Shown piece after piece: positions 10,009 to 19,245 of a DNA stretch of 64,000 bases (the first letter of the stretch is position 1; each line of letters opens with the position of its first letter). Source of the DNA: Pseudomonas nabeulensis (GTDB lineage: Bacteria > Pseudomonadota > Gammaproteobacteria > Pseudomonadales > Pseudomonadaceae); assembly GCF_004682045.1 (NCBI RefSeq), contig NZ_QUZT01000020.1, positions 27,922 to 91,921 of the forward strand, in the 5' to 3' direction. The position numbers and the translations under genes are program-made. The notes beneath the pieces are model-generated. The model was given only the letters and a program-made list of their open reading frames with translations. It ran no database searches and had not been told where the DNA came from.

Positions 10009-10952
10009 GCCGGCCATTGACCGTGGCCTTGCTGAGCGCCAGCGACGACATGAGCGCCATGGCCGAAGCCTGGCGCGCCCGCCATCCCGGCCACGACGTG
10101 CGCTTGGCACAGGCGCTGGGTGATCCCGCCGAGATCGACGTGGCGGTGTGCTGGTTTCCGCCACCCGGCGTGCTGGCCAGCCTGCCGCGCCTGCGCTTGA
10201 TTCAATCGGTCGGCGCGGGCATCGAACATCTACTGCACGACCCGCTGTTGCCGCGCCACCTGCCGGCCTTTCGCATCATCGACCCGCAAATGGCCGAGGG
10301 CATGGCGGCCTATGTCAGTTGGGCGGTAATCAGCGCCCAACGCGGCATGTCGCGCTATACCGAGGCGCAACGCGCAGGCCTATGGGCGACGGCCGAGGTT
10401 GAGCCGCCTCGGCAGCATCGGGTAGGCATTCTCGGCTTGGGAGCATTGGGGCTCAACTGCGCCCGTACGCTCAGCGCCTTGGGCTACCGCGTGGTCGGTT
10501 GGAGTCGCAGCGCCAAGCCGGACCTGCCGGCGGCGGTCGAGGGCTTTGTCGGCGCGGCACAACTGCCGGCATTCCTCGGGCGTTGCGACAGCCTGGTGTG
10601 TTTGCTACCGCTCACTGCGCAGACTCACGGTATGCTCGATGCCGCGCTGTTTGCCCAGTTGCCCGTTGGTGCGCACTTGATCAACGTTGGGCGTGGCGAC
10701 CATTTGGTGGAGGCGGACCTGCTGGCAGCGCTGTCCAGCGGCCAACTGGGGTTGGCGACCCTGGATACGTTCAGCGTCGAACCCTTGCCTGCCGGGCATG
10801 CGTTTTGGGGGCATCCGCAGGTGCGGATCACCCCGCATGTCGCCACGCGCACGCCGCTCGACGTGATCGCCGCGCAACTATTGGAGAACTTGCAGGGATT
10901 GAGCCACGACACCCCCTCAGCCCGCCAAGTGAACTGGGCCCGTGGCTACTGA
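10005..10952 (+). CDS. D-isomer-specific 2-hydroxyacid dehydrogenase, GhrA-like
   Basis: NAD(P)-dependent reductase, 315 aa, of the glyoxylate/hydroxypyruvate reductase A type. The Rossmann motif GILGLGALGLNCA and the catalytic triad are visible: Arg in LINVGRGDHLVEADL, Glu in DTFSVEPLPAGHAFW and His in RITPHVATRT. GTG start at 10005, overlapping the aldolase stop codon by four bases (GTGA). In this operon it probably reduces or oxidises a 2-keto or 2-hydroxy acid released by the aldolase or deacylase. Inference from context only. Confidence 0.88.
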   Translation: MSRPLTVALLSASDDMSAMAEAWRARHPGHDVRLAQALGDPAEIDVAVCWFPPPGVLASLPRLRLIQSVGAGIEHLLHDPLLPRHLPAFRIIDPQMAEGMAAYVSWAVISAQRGMSRYTEAQRAGLWATAEVEPPRQHRVGILGLGALGLNCARTLSALGYRVVGWSRSAKPDLPAAVEGFVGAAQLPAFLGRCDSLVCLLPLTAQTHGMLDAALFAQLPVGAHLINVGRGDHLVEADLLAALSSGQLGLATLDTFSVEPLPAGHAFWGHPQVRITPHVATRTPLDVIAAQLLENLQGLSHDTPSARQVNWARGY

Positions 10953-10984
10953 CGCCGAATAAACGCCTGAGGTATTGTGCGCCC

Positions 10985-11908
10985 ATGAACCTACGCCGAA
11001 TCGAATGCTTCCTCGCCATCGTGGACGCCGGCACCGTGACGGCGGCGGCGGCCGCGTTGCATGTGGCCCAACCGGCCCTGAGCCGGCAGGTGCAGACACT
11101 CGAATCCGAACTGGGCCTGCAGTTGTTCACCCACCAACGCAACCGCCTGCAACTCACCCCCGCCGGCCATGAACTGGTGGGCCTGGCGCGGCACCTGCTC
11201 GACACGGCGCGCTCGGTTAAATCCGCCGCCCATAGCTGGTCGGCGGGGTGCGTGCGCAAACTCAAATTGGCGGCCACCCCCGCCACCATCGCCGGACTGA
11301 TCGCGCCGTTTATCACCACCCTCGACGCCGACGACCCGTTGATCCTCACCCAGGAAGCACGCCCGGTCCAGTTGCACGAAATGCTCCATTCCGGCACCGA
11401 CATGGTGATCTCGCCCACCCACATGAGCGAAGACTTTGCCCATATGCGCCTGGGCGCCGTGCCGCTGCGCGCCTACGTCAGCCATGACCACCCTTGGGCC
11501 CTGGCGCGCAAAACCGTGGTGACCCTCGACGAACTGGTGCGCCAACCCCTGCTGCTGCACAGCAACCAAAGCATCGCCCGCCAGGAACTGGACATGGCCA
11601 TGTCCCACGCCGGGCTGGCCTACGGCAGGATCGAAGAATGCGACCAGGCCATGACCATCCAGGCCCTGGCCGCCAATGGCCGAGGGGTCGGCGTGGTCAC
11701 CGACCCACCGGGCTACCCCGGTTGGCACGCGAAGGTCCGCGTCGACGCAAATGCCAGTGAGTTTCTCGGGATCACCCTGCACGCGGCCTGGAACCACCAG
11801 CACTACAGCACCCAGACGCTGGGCAGCCTGGCGGCGCGGTTGCGGGATTTCATGTTGGCGAGTCATGCGTTGTTGGAGCAGCGGTTGATGGAGGCGGACA
11901 CCCGGTAA
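10985..11908 (+). CDS. LysR-family transcriptional regulator
   Basis: Activator/repressor of the LTTR family, 307 aa. The N-terminal winged helix is clear: MNLRRIECFLAIVDAGTVTAAA, then AQPALSRQVQTLESELGLQLF. The rest is the periplasmic-binding-like effector domain. The true start is the ATG at 10985; the longer open frame upstream overlaps the dehydrogenase in another frame and has no support. It follows the dehydrogenase by 32 bases on the same strand and is the likely local regulator of the 5135-10952 cluster, although LysR genes are more often divergent from their targets. Confidence 0.9.
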   Translation: MNLRRIECFLAIVDAGTVTAAAAALHVAQPALSRQVQTLESELGLQLFTHQRNRLQLTPAGHELVGLARHLLDTARSVKSAAHSWSAGCVRKLKLAATPATIAGLIAPFITTLDADDPLILTQEARPVQLHEMLHSGTDMVISPTHMSEDFAHMRLGAVPLRAYVSHDHPWALARKTVVTLDELVRQPLLLHSNQSIARQELDMAMSHAGLAYGRIEECDQAMTIQALAANGRGVGVVTDPPGYPGWHAKVRVDANASEFLGITLHAAWNHQHYSTQTLGSLAARLRDFMLASHALLEQRLMEADTR

Positions 11909-11952
11909 CAGTGGTGCGTCAGTCGCTGGGCAACAAGCCGTTAGCGTTAGTT

Positions 11953-12405
11953 TTACTCCACCGGCCGACTATTAAGAAAAACACTCACGGCGGTGTAATC
12001 ACTGCCATTAGCGTGTCGGTACAGCGTTTTGCTGTGATACGCAGAAACATCACCCGTGACCGCGACGGTAATACCTTGCTCACTCACATCCACCTTTGCA
12101 GATGGATCGCGGGTAACCAGAAACGGGTTGGTATTTTCCAGCGCAGCTAAAATTTCATTGTCAGCGTCTATGTTCCGATAAACGTAATACCGATAACTGA
12201 ATGGAACCGTAGCGCCACCCCGGTCATCCTTGATGCCATAAATTGAAGCGCCACTGCTGATCGGAACCCGAAGTACCACCTCACTCAACTGCGCATGCCC
12301 CGGCGAAAGCAGCCAAGTGCCGCCGATGTAGGCTAGGCACAAGGTCAACAGGATTGTTGTGACTATTGAATAAAGTGATTTTTTAGTAGTGTCTGAACCT
12401 GGCAT
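11953..12405 (-). CDS. Membrane-anchored hypothetical protein, candidate immunity partner of toxin 44
   Basis: 150 aa, no family recognised. One N-terminal hydrophobic segment (about residues 12-32, YSIVTTILLTLCLAYIGGTW) is followed by a polar, beta-rich domain expected in the periplasm. The start overlaps the end of the type-44 toxin gene by 23 bases in another frame, so the two are translated from one mRNA. The order toxin then small membrane-anchored partner is the usual effector/immunity arrangement. Sampled 60-base lines here are about 42-52% GC, well below the flanking genes, suggesting acquisition. The immunity role is inferred from position and topology, not from homology. Confidence 0.6.
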   Translation of the reverse strand: MPGSDTTKKSLYSIVTTILLTLCLAYIGGTWLLSPGHAQLSEVVLRVPISSGASIYGIKDDRGGATVPFSYRYYVYRNIDADNEILAALENTNPFLVTRDPSAKVDVSEQGITVAVTGDVSAYHSKTLYRHANGSDYTAVSVFLNSRPVE

Positions 12406-12766
12406 ATTTCATTCCTTCCTTGATCCAATACTGGTCGACCGGATCATCCCCAAAGGGAGCCTTCCCCCACCAATGTCCAAACTCGGGTTCATCCGAACCA
12501 GCCCTGCTTTGTGCAAATCCGGCAGCGCGCAACAACACTTCTTCACTGAAGCCAGCAGCGATCCCTACTGCGCCGTAGTGGAAGTTGCCGAAGGCTTCAT
12601 ATTCTTTGGATATCTGCTTGTAGTCCCAAGGACCACGATTGCGGACCTGAGTATAAAACCAAGAGTACATAAACGCTGAGCCGGGTTTCAGTACATTCTT
12701 TTTGTGAAAGGCAATGGCCATATTCGTGTTAAGCGACACACCGGGTGGTGGCGTTGGGTTTGCCAT
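12383..12766 (-). CDS. Stand-alone polymorphic toxin type 44 domain protein
   Basis: 127 aa. The ATG at 12766 (MANPTPPPG) is chosen over the one at 12784 because AAAGGAGG lies six bases before it. After a Pro-rich stub (residues 4-9), the body matches what I remember of the Ntox44 (toxin_44) family: WFYTQVRNRGPWDYKQ (36-51), FGNFHYGAVGIAAG (59-72), WWGKAPFGDDPVDQYWIKEG (99-118). In polymorphic toxins this domain is normally the C-terminal tip of a large secreted protein. Here it has no signal peptide, Rhs, PAAR, VgrG or filamentous carrier. It could be a small cargo effector, an orphan cassette cut from a larger toxin, or a resident toxin-antitoxin-like pair with the overlapping downstream gene. 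Family call from memory of the motif pattern. Confidence 0.7.
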   Translation of the reverse strand: MANPTPPPGVSLNTNMAIAFHKKNVLKPGSAFMYSWFYTQVRNRGPWDYKQISKEYEAFGNFHYGAVGIAAGFSEEVLLRAAGFAQSRAGSDEPEFGHWWGKAPFGDDPVDQYWIKEGMKYARFRHY

Positions 12767-12956
12767 TGGATGCCTCCTTTGCATTAGGTTTTCCCGGCGG
12801 AACCTAGCATTGGAAATGCAGATTTTTGGGTGAAGTAATAATTAAAAGAAAGTTCGCACAACGGCGTAGGACGCAATCTGTACGACTGCCATCAGAGCAC
12901 GTCTTTTCCTACAACTCTTTGGGGTTGCTGGTCGGAATTGCGGTCACTAGTCTTTG
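12767..12956. other. Upstream region of the toxin gene
   Basis: Non-coding bases that carry the toxin gene's ribosome site and, presumably, its minus-strand promoter. A small GCATT-GGA-AATGC hairpin followed by a T-rich stretch (about 12808-12828) is the only structure seen. The plus-strand open frame 12826-13215 has no start-site support and overlaps the structured leader, so it is not annotated. Nothing else recognisable. Confidence 0.5.
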
Positions 12957-13161
12957 CCGGTCGCTGCCAATTCAGCGACCGGATGTGAGAAATCCGAACC
13001 TCTCCATTGGCGCAAAAGCGCTCACCGTATACAGTACGGGCGCTTTTGTGTACTCGCTGTTATGGCGGCTGTGCGCGGGCACGCTTCGGCGTGGCCGAGT
13101 TTCTGGGGACTTGGTTTTCTCACTCCGCGTACAGCTGCCACCCACAGTTCGTGAGAAAAAC
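12957..13161 (+). promoter_or_regulatory. Structured leader RNA candidate upstream of DUF6124 gene
   Basis: Dense inverted repeats seen directly. H1: CCGGTCGCTG (12957-12966) with CAGCGACCGG (12973-12982), perfect. H2: CGCAAAAGCGC (13011-13021) with GCGCTTTTGTG (13040-13050), enclosing CCGTA/TACGG (13025-13029, 13035-13039). H3: GGCGGCTGT (13064-13072) with ACAGCTGCC (13131-13139), enclosing a CACGC-TTCG-GCGTG tetraloop hairpin (13080-13093). H4: GTTTTCTCAC (13114-13123) with GTGAGAAAAAC (13151-13161). H3 and H4 cross, so they form either a pseudoknot or mutually exclusive states, as in riboswitches. The ribosome site of the DUF6124 gene is about 25 bases beyond H4. I do not recognise a named RNA family. 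Confidence 0.55.
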
Positions 13162-13195
13162 TTGGTGGTGGCTACAACTCTCCAGGAGCTACATC

Positions 13196-13450
13196 ATGAT
13201 CAAAGACAGTCCTAACCCTCCTTCAGACTCAAACCTGCTCTTCACCCTTCGCTCCAACCTCGATACCGAAACCCTGCTGGTCAATGCCTCCCAAGATCTG
13301 GAATCCATCAATGCCATTGCGGCGCACCTGGCCTTTGAGGTCGAGGGGTCGCAGCGCGGTGTGGTGCTGGGGATTTGTCGAATGCTGGAGGGGGTGCAAC
13401 TGATGGTGGATCGAGTGATGGATGAATGCCCTGAGGTTAGGGTTCAATAG
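13196..13450 (+). CDS. DUF6124 (formerly DUF3077) family small protein
   Basis: 84 aa cytosolic protein of unknown function. The N-terminus MIKDSPNPPSD is followed by the family core with LLVNASQDLESINAIAAHLA and GVVLGICRMLEGVQLMVDRVM, predicted to be two long helices. These proteins are, as far as I recall, largely confined to Pseudomonas and occur in several copies per genome. The start at 13196 has CAGGAG (13183-13188) in front. The gene sits behind the structured leader 12957-13161, which may control its translation. Function not assigned. Confidence 0.7.
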   Translation: MIKDSPNPPSDSNLLFTLRSNLDTETLLVNASQDLESINAIAAHLAFEVEGSQRGVVLGICRMLEGVQLMVDRVMDECPEVRVQ

Positions 13451-13472
13451 CTGCGGCGCCCGTTCAGGCCTC

Positions 13473-13565
13473 ATCGGGAGCAAGCCCCCTCCCACACTCG
13501 TCCTGCGCCAGACACACATTGTATGAACACCGCAGGCCCCCTGTGGGAGGGGGCTTGCTCCCGAT
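13473..13565. repeat. REP pair, outward (reverse) arrangement
   Basis: ATCGGGAGCAAGCCCCCTCC (13473-13492, arm to about 13496), then about 45 bases of unrelated sequence, then TGTGGGAGGGGGCTTGCTCC (13542-13561) ending in CGAT. This is the opposite order to a REPIN: the CGAT ends face outward and the TGTGGG ends face each other. It lies between the DUF6124 gene and the RAYT gene. Confidence 0.85.
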
Positions 13566-13660
13566 AGCGCCCGCCCAGACACATCCTGCCAAAAGCCTGC
13601 CCATCAGCCTATTGCACAGCCATCTAGCCTCTCAAATCACACCTTGAGAGAGGCCACGGA

Positions 13661-14119
13661 ATGGCAGACTTACCCGCTTCACACCGCCTGCGCATCGGAC
13701 GTTTCAGCGAAACCAACCGCATCTACCTCATCACCACCAACACCCACGAACGCATACCAATCTTTAGCGACTTTCAGTTGGGTAGGCTGGTGGTGTGGCA
13801 ATTTCGGCTAGCTCAGTATCAGGGGATGGCGAACTCGCTGGCGTGGGTGATCATGCCTGACCACATCCACTGGATCATTGAGCTGAAAAAGGGCTCCCTG
13901 GCGGATCTGATGTGCCAGGTAAAATCCAAGAGTACGCGGACCGTCAATGGTGCGAATGGCCGCAAGGGTAGGCTTTGGCAGGAAGGCTTTCACGACCGGG
14001 CACTGCGCAAGGAAGATGACTTAGTAAAAATGGCCCGCTATGTAGTAGCCAATCCGTTGCGTGCGGGCCTGGTGGAGCGAATTGGCGACTACCCACTATG
14101 GGATGCCATCTGGATCTAA
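13661..14119 (+). CDS. REP-associated tyrosine transposase (RAYT)
   Basis: Single-domain HUH/Y1 transposase (Transposase_17 type), 152 aa. The catalytic HxH is intact in VIMPDHIHWIIELK (H68, H70). The downstream GFHDRALRKEDDLVKMARYV contains the likely catalytic tyrosine (Y127), followed by NPLRAGLVERIGDYPLWD, the typical RAYT ending. RAYTs are domesticated relatives of IS200/IS605 transposases that act on REP sequences. This copy is flanked by a reverse REP pair (13473-13565) upstream and a REPIN (14138-14227) 18 bases downstream, and 15 REP pairs lie in this window. No frameshift or missing motif, so it should be active. Confidence 0.92.
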   Translation: MADLPASHRLRIGRFSETNRIYLITTNTHERIPIFSDFQLGRLVVWQFRLAQYQGMANSLAWVIMPDHIHWIIELKKGSLADLMCQVKSKSTRTVNGANGRKGRLWQEGFHDRALRKEDDLVKMARYVVANPLRAGLVERIGDYPLWDAIWI

Positions 14120-14137
14120 CATACAACACAGTTCAAA

Positions 14138-14227
14138 TGTGGGAGGGGGCTTGCCCCCGATTGCAGTGGTTCAGTTGATACATATGTGACTGATACACCG
14201 CTAATCGGGGGCAAGCCCCCTCCCACC
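14138..14227. repeat. REPIN adjoining the RAYT gene
   Basis: Inward REP pair with arms as in the other copies; the terminal base of the right arm differs (CCCACC instead of CCCACA). The loop carries GGTTCAGTTGATAC and GTGACTGATACACC. Position immediately downstream of the RAYT gene and just after the 3' end of the minus-strand hydrolase gene. Confidence 0.9.
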
Positions 14228-14241
14228 TTTTTAACCGCATT

Positions 14242-15525
14242 TCAGGCGGCGAGTTTGCCGCTGGCGATTGCAGCGGAGGCGGCGACCATTGCCCTGAGCA
14301 ACACCGCACACCCCGCCGCCAAATCATCCGGCGCGGCATTCTCGATTTCGTTATGGCTGATGCCCCCCTCACACGGCACAAAAATCATCCCCGCCGGGCC
14401 CAGCTCAGCCACGAAGATCGCGTCGTGACCTGCCCCGCTGACGATGTCCATGTTCGACAGGCCCAACCCATTTGCAGCGTCACGCACAGCGTCCACGCAG
14501 CCTGTGTCGAAGTACAGCGGCGGGAAGTCCGCCGTGGGCTCCATCTCAAAACTCAAACCGTGTTTGCCACAGGTCTCGTCGATCACCTTGCGCACCTGGG
14601 CAATCATCGAATCCAGCCGTGCCGGTTCCAGATGACGGAAGTCCAGGGTCATGCGCACTTCGCCGGGAATCACATTGCGCGAACCGGGATACGCTTGCAG
14701 GCAACCCACCGTGCCACACGCATGGGGCTGATGCCCGAGCGCTGCCGCGTTTACCGCAGCAACGACAGCGGCGGCACCGACCAGGGCATCCTTGCGCAGA
14801 TGCATCGGCGTCGGCCCCGCATGGGCTTCGACACCCCGCAATTTCAGGTCGAACCACTTCTGCCCCAGTGCGCCCAGGACCACGCCGATGGTTTTTTTCT
14901 CGTCCTCAAGGATCGGGCCTTGTTCGATATGCGCTTCGAAATAGGCGCCGACTTTATGCCCACTTTCCGGACGTGTTCCCGCATACCCGATGGCGTTCAA
15001 CGCCTCCCCCACCGTGATGCCATCCGCGTCAACCTTGGCCAGGGTATCGGCCAAGGTGAATTTCTCGGCAAATACCCCTGAGCCCATCATGCACGGCGGA
15101 AAACGCGAGCCCTCTTCGTTGGTCCACACCACCACTTCCAGCGGGGCCTCGGTTTCCACGTTCAGGTCGTTCAACGTACGCAACACTTCCACCCCGGCCA
15201 GCACGCCAAAGCAGCCATCGAACTTGCCACCGGTGGGTTGGGTGTCGATATGGCTGCCAGTCATCACCGGCGGCAGGTTAGGGTTACGGCCGGGGCGGCG
15301 GGCGAAGATATTGCCGATGCCGTCGATGGTCACGGTGCAGCCGGCCTCTTCGCACCACTGTACAAACAGGTCGCGGGCCTTGCGGTCGAGGTCGGTGAGG
15401 GCCAGGCGACATACGCCGCCCTTGGGGGTGGCGCCGAGCTGGGCCAGGTCCATCAGGGACTGCCACAAGCGGTCGCGGTTGATGTGCTGATGGGTGGATT
15501 GCAGAACGTCGAGCGCAGCGTTCAT
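14242..15525 (-). CDS. Zn-dependent amidohydrolase, N-carbamoyl-beta-alanine/L-amino acid amidohydrolase type
   Basis: M20-family ureidopropionase-like enzyme, 427 aa, last step of reductive pyrimidine breakdown (N-carbamoyl-beta-alanine to beta-alanine, CO2 and ammonia). Visible metal-site motifs are VMTGSHIDTQPTGGKFDGCF (H and D ligands) and VVVWTNEEGSRFPPCMMGSG (Glu). AHIEQGPILE and GVEAHAGPTPMHLRKDA are typical of the HyuC/AmaB group. A GAGGAG ribosome site precedes the ATG at 15525. It is in the same direction as, and downstream of, the NCS1 permease and near hydA, preT and preA, so a role as beta-ureidopropionase fits better than hydantoin racemase-linked carbamoylase, though specificity cannot be read from sequence. 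Confidence 0.87.
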   Translation of the reverse strand: MNAALDVLQSTHQHINRDRLWQSLMDLAQLGATPKGGVCRLALTDLDRKARDLFVQWCEEAGCTVTIDGIGNIFARRPGRNPNLPPVMTGSHIDTQPTGGKFDGCFGVLAGVEVLRTLNDLNVETEAPLEVVVWTNEEGSRFPPCMMGSGVFAEKFTLADTLAKVDADGITVGEALNAIGYAGTRPESGHKVGAYFEAHIEQGPILEDEKKTIGVVLGALGQKWFDLKLRGVEAHAGPTPMHLRKDALVGAAAVVAAVNAAALGHQPHACGTVGCLQAYPGSRNVIPGEVRMTLDFRHLEPARLDSMIAQVRKVIDETCGKHGLSFEMEPTADFPPLYFDTGCVDAVRDAANGLGLSNMDIVSGAGHDAIFVAELGPAGMIFVPCEGGISHNEIENAAPDDLAAGCAVLLRAMVAASAAIASGKLAA

Positions 15526-15557
15526 GGGGATCTCCTCAGGCTACTTTTCTTATGGTT

Positions 15558-17051
15558 TTACTCGGTCAATGTGGACTTGGCGGGCACCGGGCTGACGCCG
15601 CGCTTGGCATTCAGGCCGTAGTACAACAACCCACCCAACGCCGACCCGGTAAACCAGCCATAGCTGTAGAACCAGCTGAATGCGTCACTGCCCAACGACA
15701 GCACCGTGAGCACCACCGGCACGCCAAACGCGATAAACCCGCTCCAGTTCCACGCCGGGTATGCGTCGTCGCGGTACAAACCAGCGAGGTCGAGTTGCTG
15801 TTTGCGGGTGATGAAATAGTCCACCACCATGATCCCGGCGATGGGGCCCAGCAGGCTCGAGTACCCGAGCAGCCAGTTAGAATAGACCGTCTCCAGGCTC
15901 ACATCGGAAACGATTAACCCAAGTTTTTTCAGCAACTCATGGGCCATCAGCGCCAACCCCACCAGGCCCGTGAGGATCACGGCGGTGGTGCGGTTGATCA
16001 GCTTGGGCGCGATGTTCTGGAAATCGTTGGTGGGCGAGACGATGTTCGCCGCCGTGTTGGTGGACAAGGTGGCGATGATGATCAGCAGCATCGCGATGGC
16101 CACCCACACTGGGCTCTGGATATGCCCGATCAAGGTCACCGGATCCGACACGCTCACGCCCACCAGTTTCACCGATGCAGCGGTCATGATCACGCCCAGC
16201 GCAGCAAACAGGAACATGGTCAGCGGCAGGCCGAAAATCTGCCCCAGGATCTGGTCCTTCTGGCTTTTGGCGTAACGGCTAAAGTCCGGAATATTCAGCG
16301 ATAACGTAGCCCAAAACCCCACCATCGCGGTCAGGCCGGCCATGAAGTAACCGGTGAGGCTCGCGCCTTCCGGACGCTTGGGCGGGATCGCCATCAATTC
16401 GCTGATGGACACATTCGGCATCGCCCACACCAACAGGCCAATCCCCACCGCCACCAGCAGCGGTGCCGACAAGGTTTCCAGGCGCTTGATCGACTCGGCG
16501 CCCCGCAGCACCACCCACAGGTTCAGGCACCAGAAAATCATGAAGCCAATCACTTCACCGGTGCCGCCGAGGGACTTCCAGCCCTCGAAAATCGAGCCCA
16601 GGAACAGGTGGATCGCCAACCCACCGAACATCGTCTGGATACCGAACCAGCCACACGCCACCAGCGCCCGAATCAGGCACGGCACGTTGGAGCCGAGGAT
16701 GCCAAAGGACGAACGCAGCAACACCGGAAACGGGATGCCGTATTTGGTCCCTGGGAACGCGTTAAGGGTCAGCGGGATCAGCACGACAATGTTGGCCAGC
16801 AGGATCGCCATCAGCGCCTCGCCCACCGACAAGCCAAAGTACGCGGTGAGCACCCCGCCCAACGTATAGGTGGGCACACAGATCGACATGCCGACCCACA
16901 GTGCGGTGATGTGCCATTTGTTCCAGGTTCGTTCGTGCACCTTGGTCGGTGCCATGTCGTGGTTGTAACGAGGGCTGTCGAGGACGTCGGGGCCGGCGTC
17001 GAGTTCGTACAGGCCGTTGCGTTCTATGACTTGCGATCTGTTCTGTTGCAT
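15558..17051 (-). CDS. NCS1-family nucleobase/hydantoin cation symporter
   Basis: Inner-membrane importer, 497 aa, about 12 membrane helices. NCS1 signatures include the N-terminal YNHDMAPTKVHERTWNKWHI, the FGLSVGEALMAILLAN segment and MVGFWATLSLNIPDFSRYAK, close to Mhp1 and allantoin/uracil permeases. It lies 32 bases upstream of the ureidopropionase-type gene on the same strand and is divergent from dihydropyrimidinase, so it most likely imports uracil, thymine, dihydropyrimidine or hydantoin. Substrate choice among these is inferred from context. Confidence 0.9.
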   Translation of the reverse strand: MQQNRSQVIERNGLYELDAGPDVLDSPRYNHDMAPTKVHERTWNKWHITALWVGMSICVPTYTLGGVLTAYFGLSVGEALMAILLANIVVLIPLTLNAFPGTKYGIPFPVLLRSSFGILGSNVPCLIRALVACGWFGIQTMFGGLAIHLFLGSIFEGWKSLGGTGEVIGFMIFWCLNLWVVLRGAESIKRLETLSAPLLVAVGIGLLVWAMPNVSISELMAIPPKRPEGASLTGYFMAGLTAMVGFWATLSLNIPDFSRYAKSQKDQILGQIFGLPLTMFLFAALGVIMTAASVKLVGVSVSDPVTLIGHIQSPVWVAIAMLLIIIATLSTNTAANIVSPTNDFQNIAPKLINRTTAVILTGLVGLALMAHELLKKLGLIVSDVSLETVYSNWLLGYSSLLGPIAGIMVVDYFITRKQQLDLAGLYRDDAYPAWNWSGFIAFGVPVVLTVLSLGSDAFSWFYSYGWFTGSALGGLLYYGLNAKRGVSPVPAKSTLTE

Positions 17052-19081
<2,030 letters not shown>

Positions 19082-19088
19082 GACCGCT

Positions 19089-19177
19089 ATCGGGGGCGAG
19101 CCCCCTCCCACATTTGAATGCATTCACATATCTCAACCTGTGAACACGGTCAGTGTGGGAGGGGGCTTGCCCCCGAT
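19089..19177. repeat. REP pair, outward arrangement, between hydA and preT
   Basis: ATCGGGGGCGAGCCCCCTCC first and TGTGGGAGGGGGCTTGCCCC second, separated by about 40 unrelated bases. The first arm has one substitution (GCGAG for GCAAG). It separates hydA from preT, which are otherwise co-directional. Confidence 0.85.
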
Positions 19178-19245
19178 GAGGCCAGTACAGGCAACAAAAA
19201 ATGCCCACTTAGAGGCAATCCCAAAAAAACCGTGAGGCCAAACCC

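Noticed and set aside
12826..13215. Plus-strand open frame over the structured leader (129 aa)
   Set aside because: No ribosome site at its start, out of frame with the DUF6124 gene, and its codons are explained by the inverted repeats. Treated as RNA structure, not a gene.
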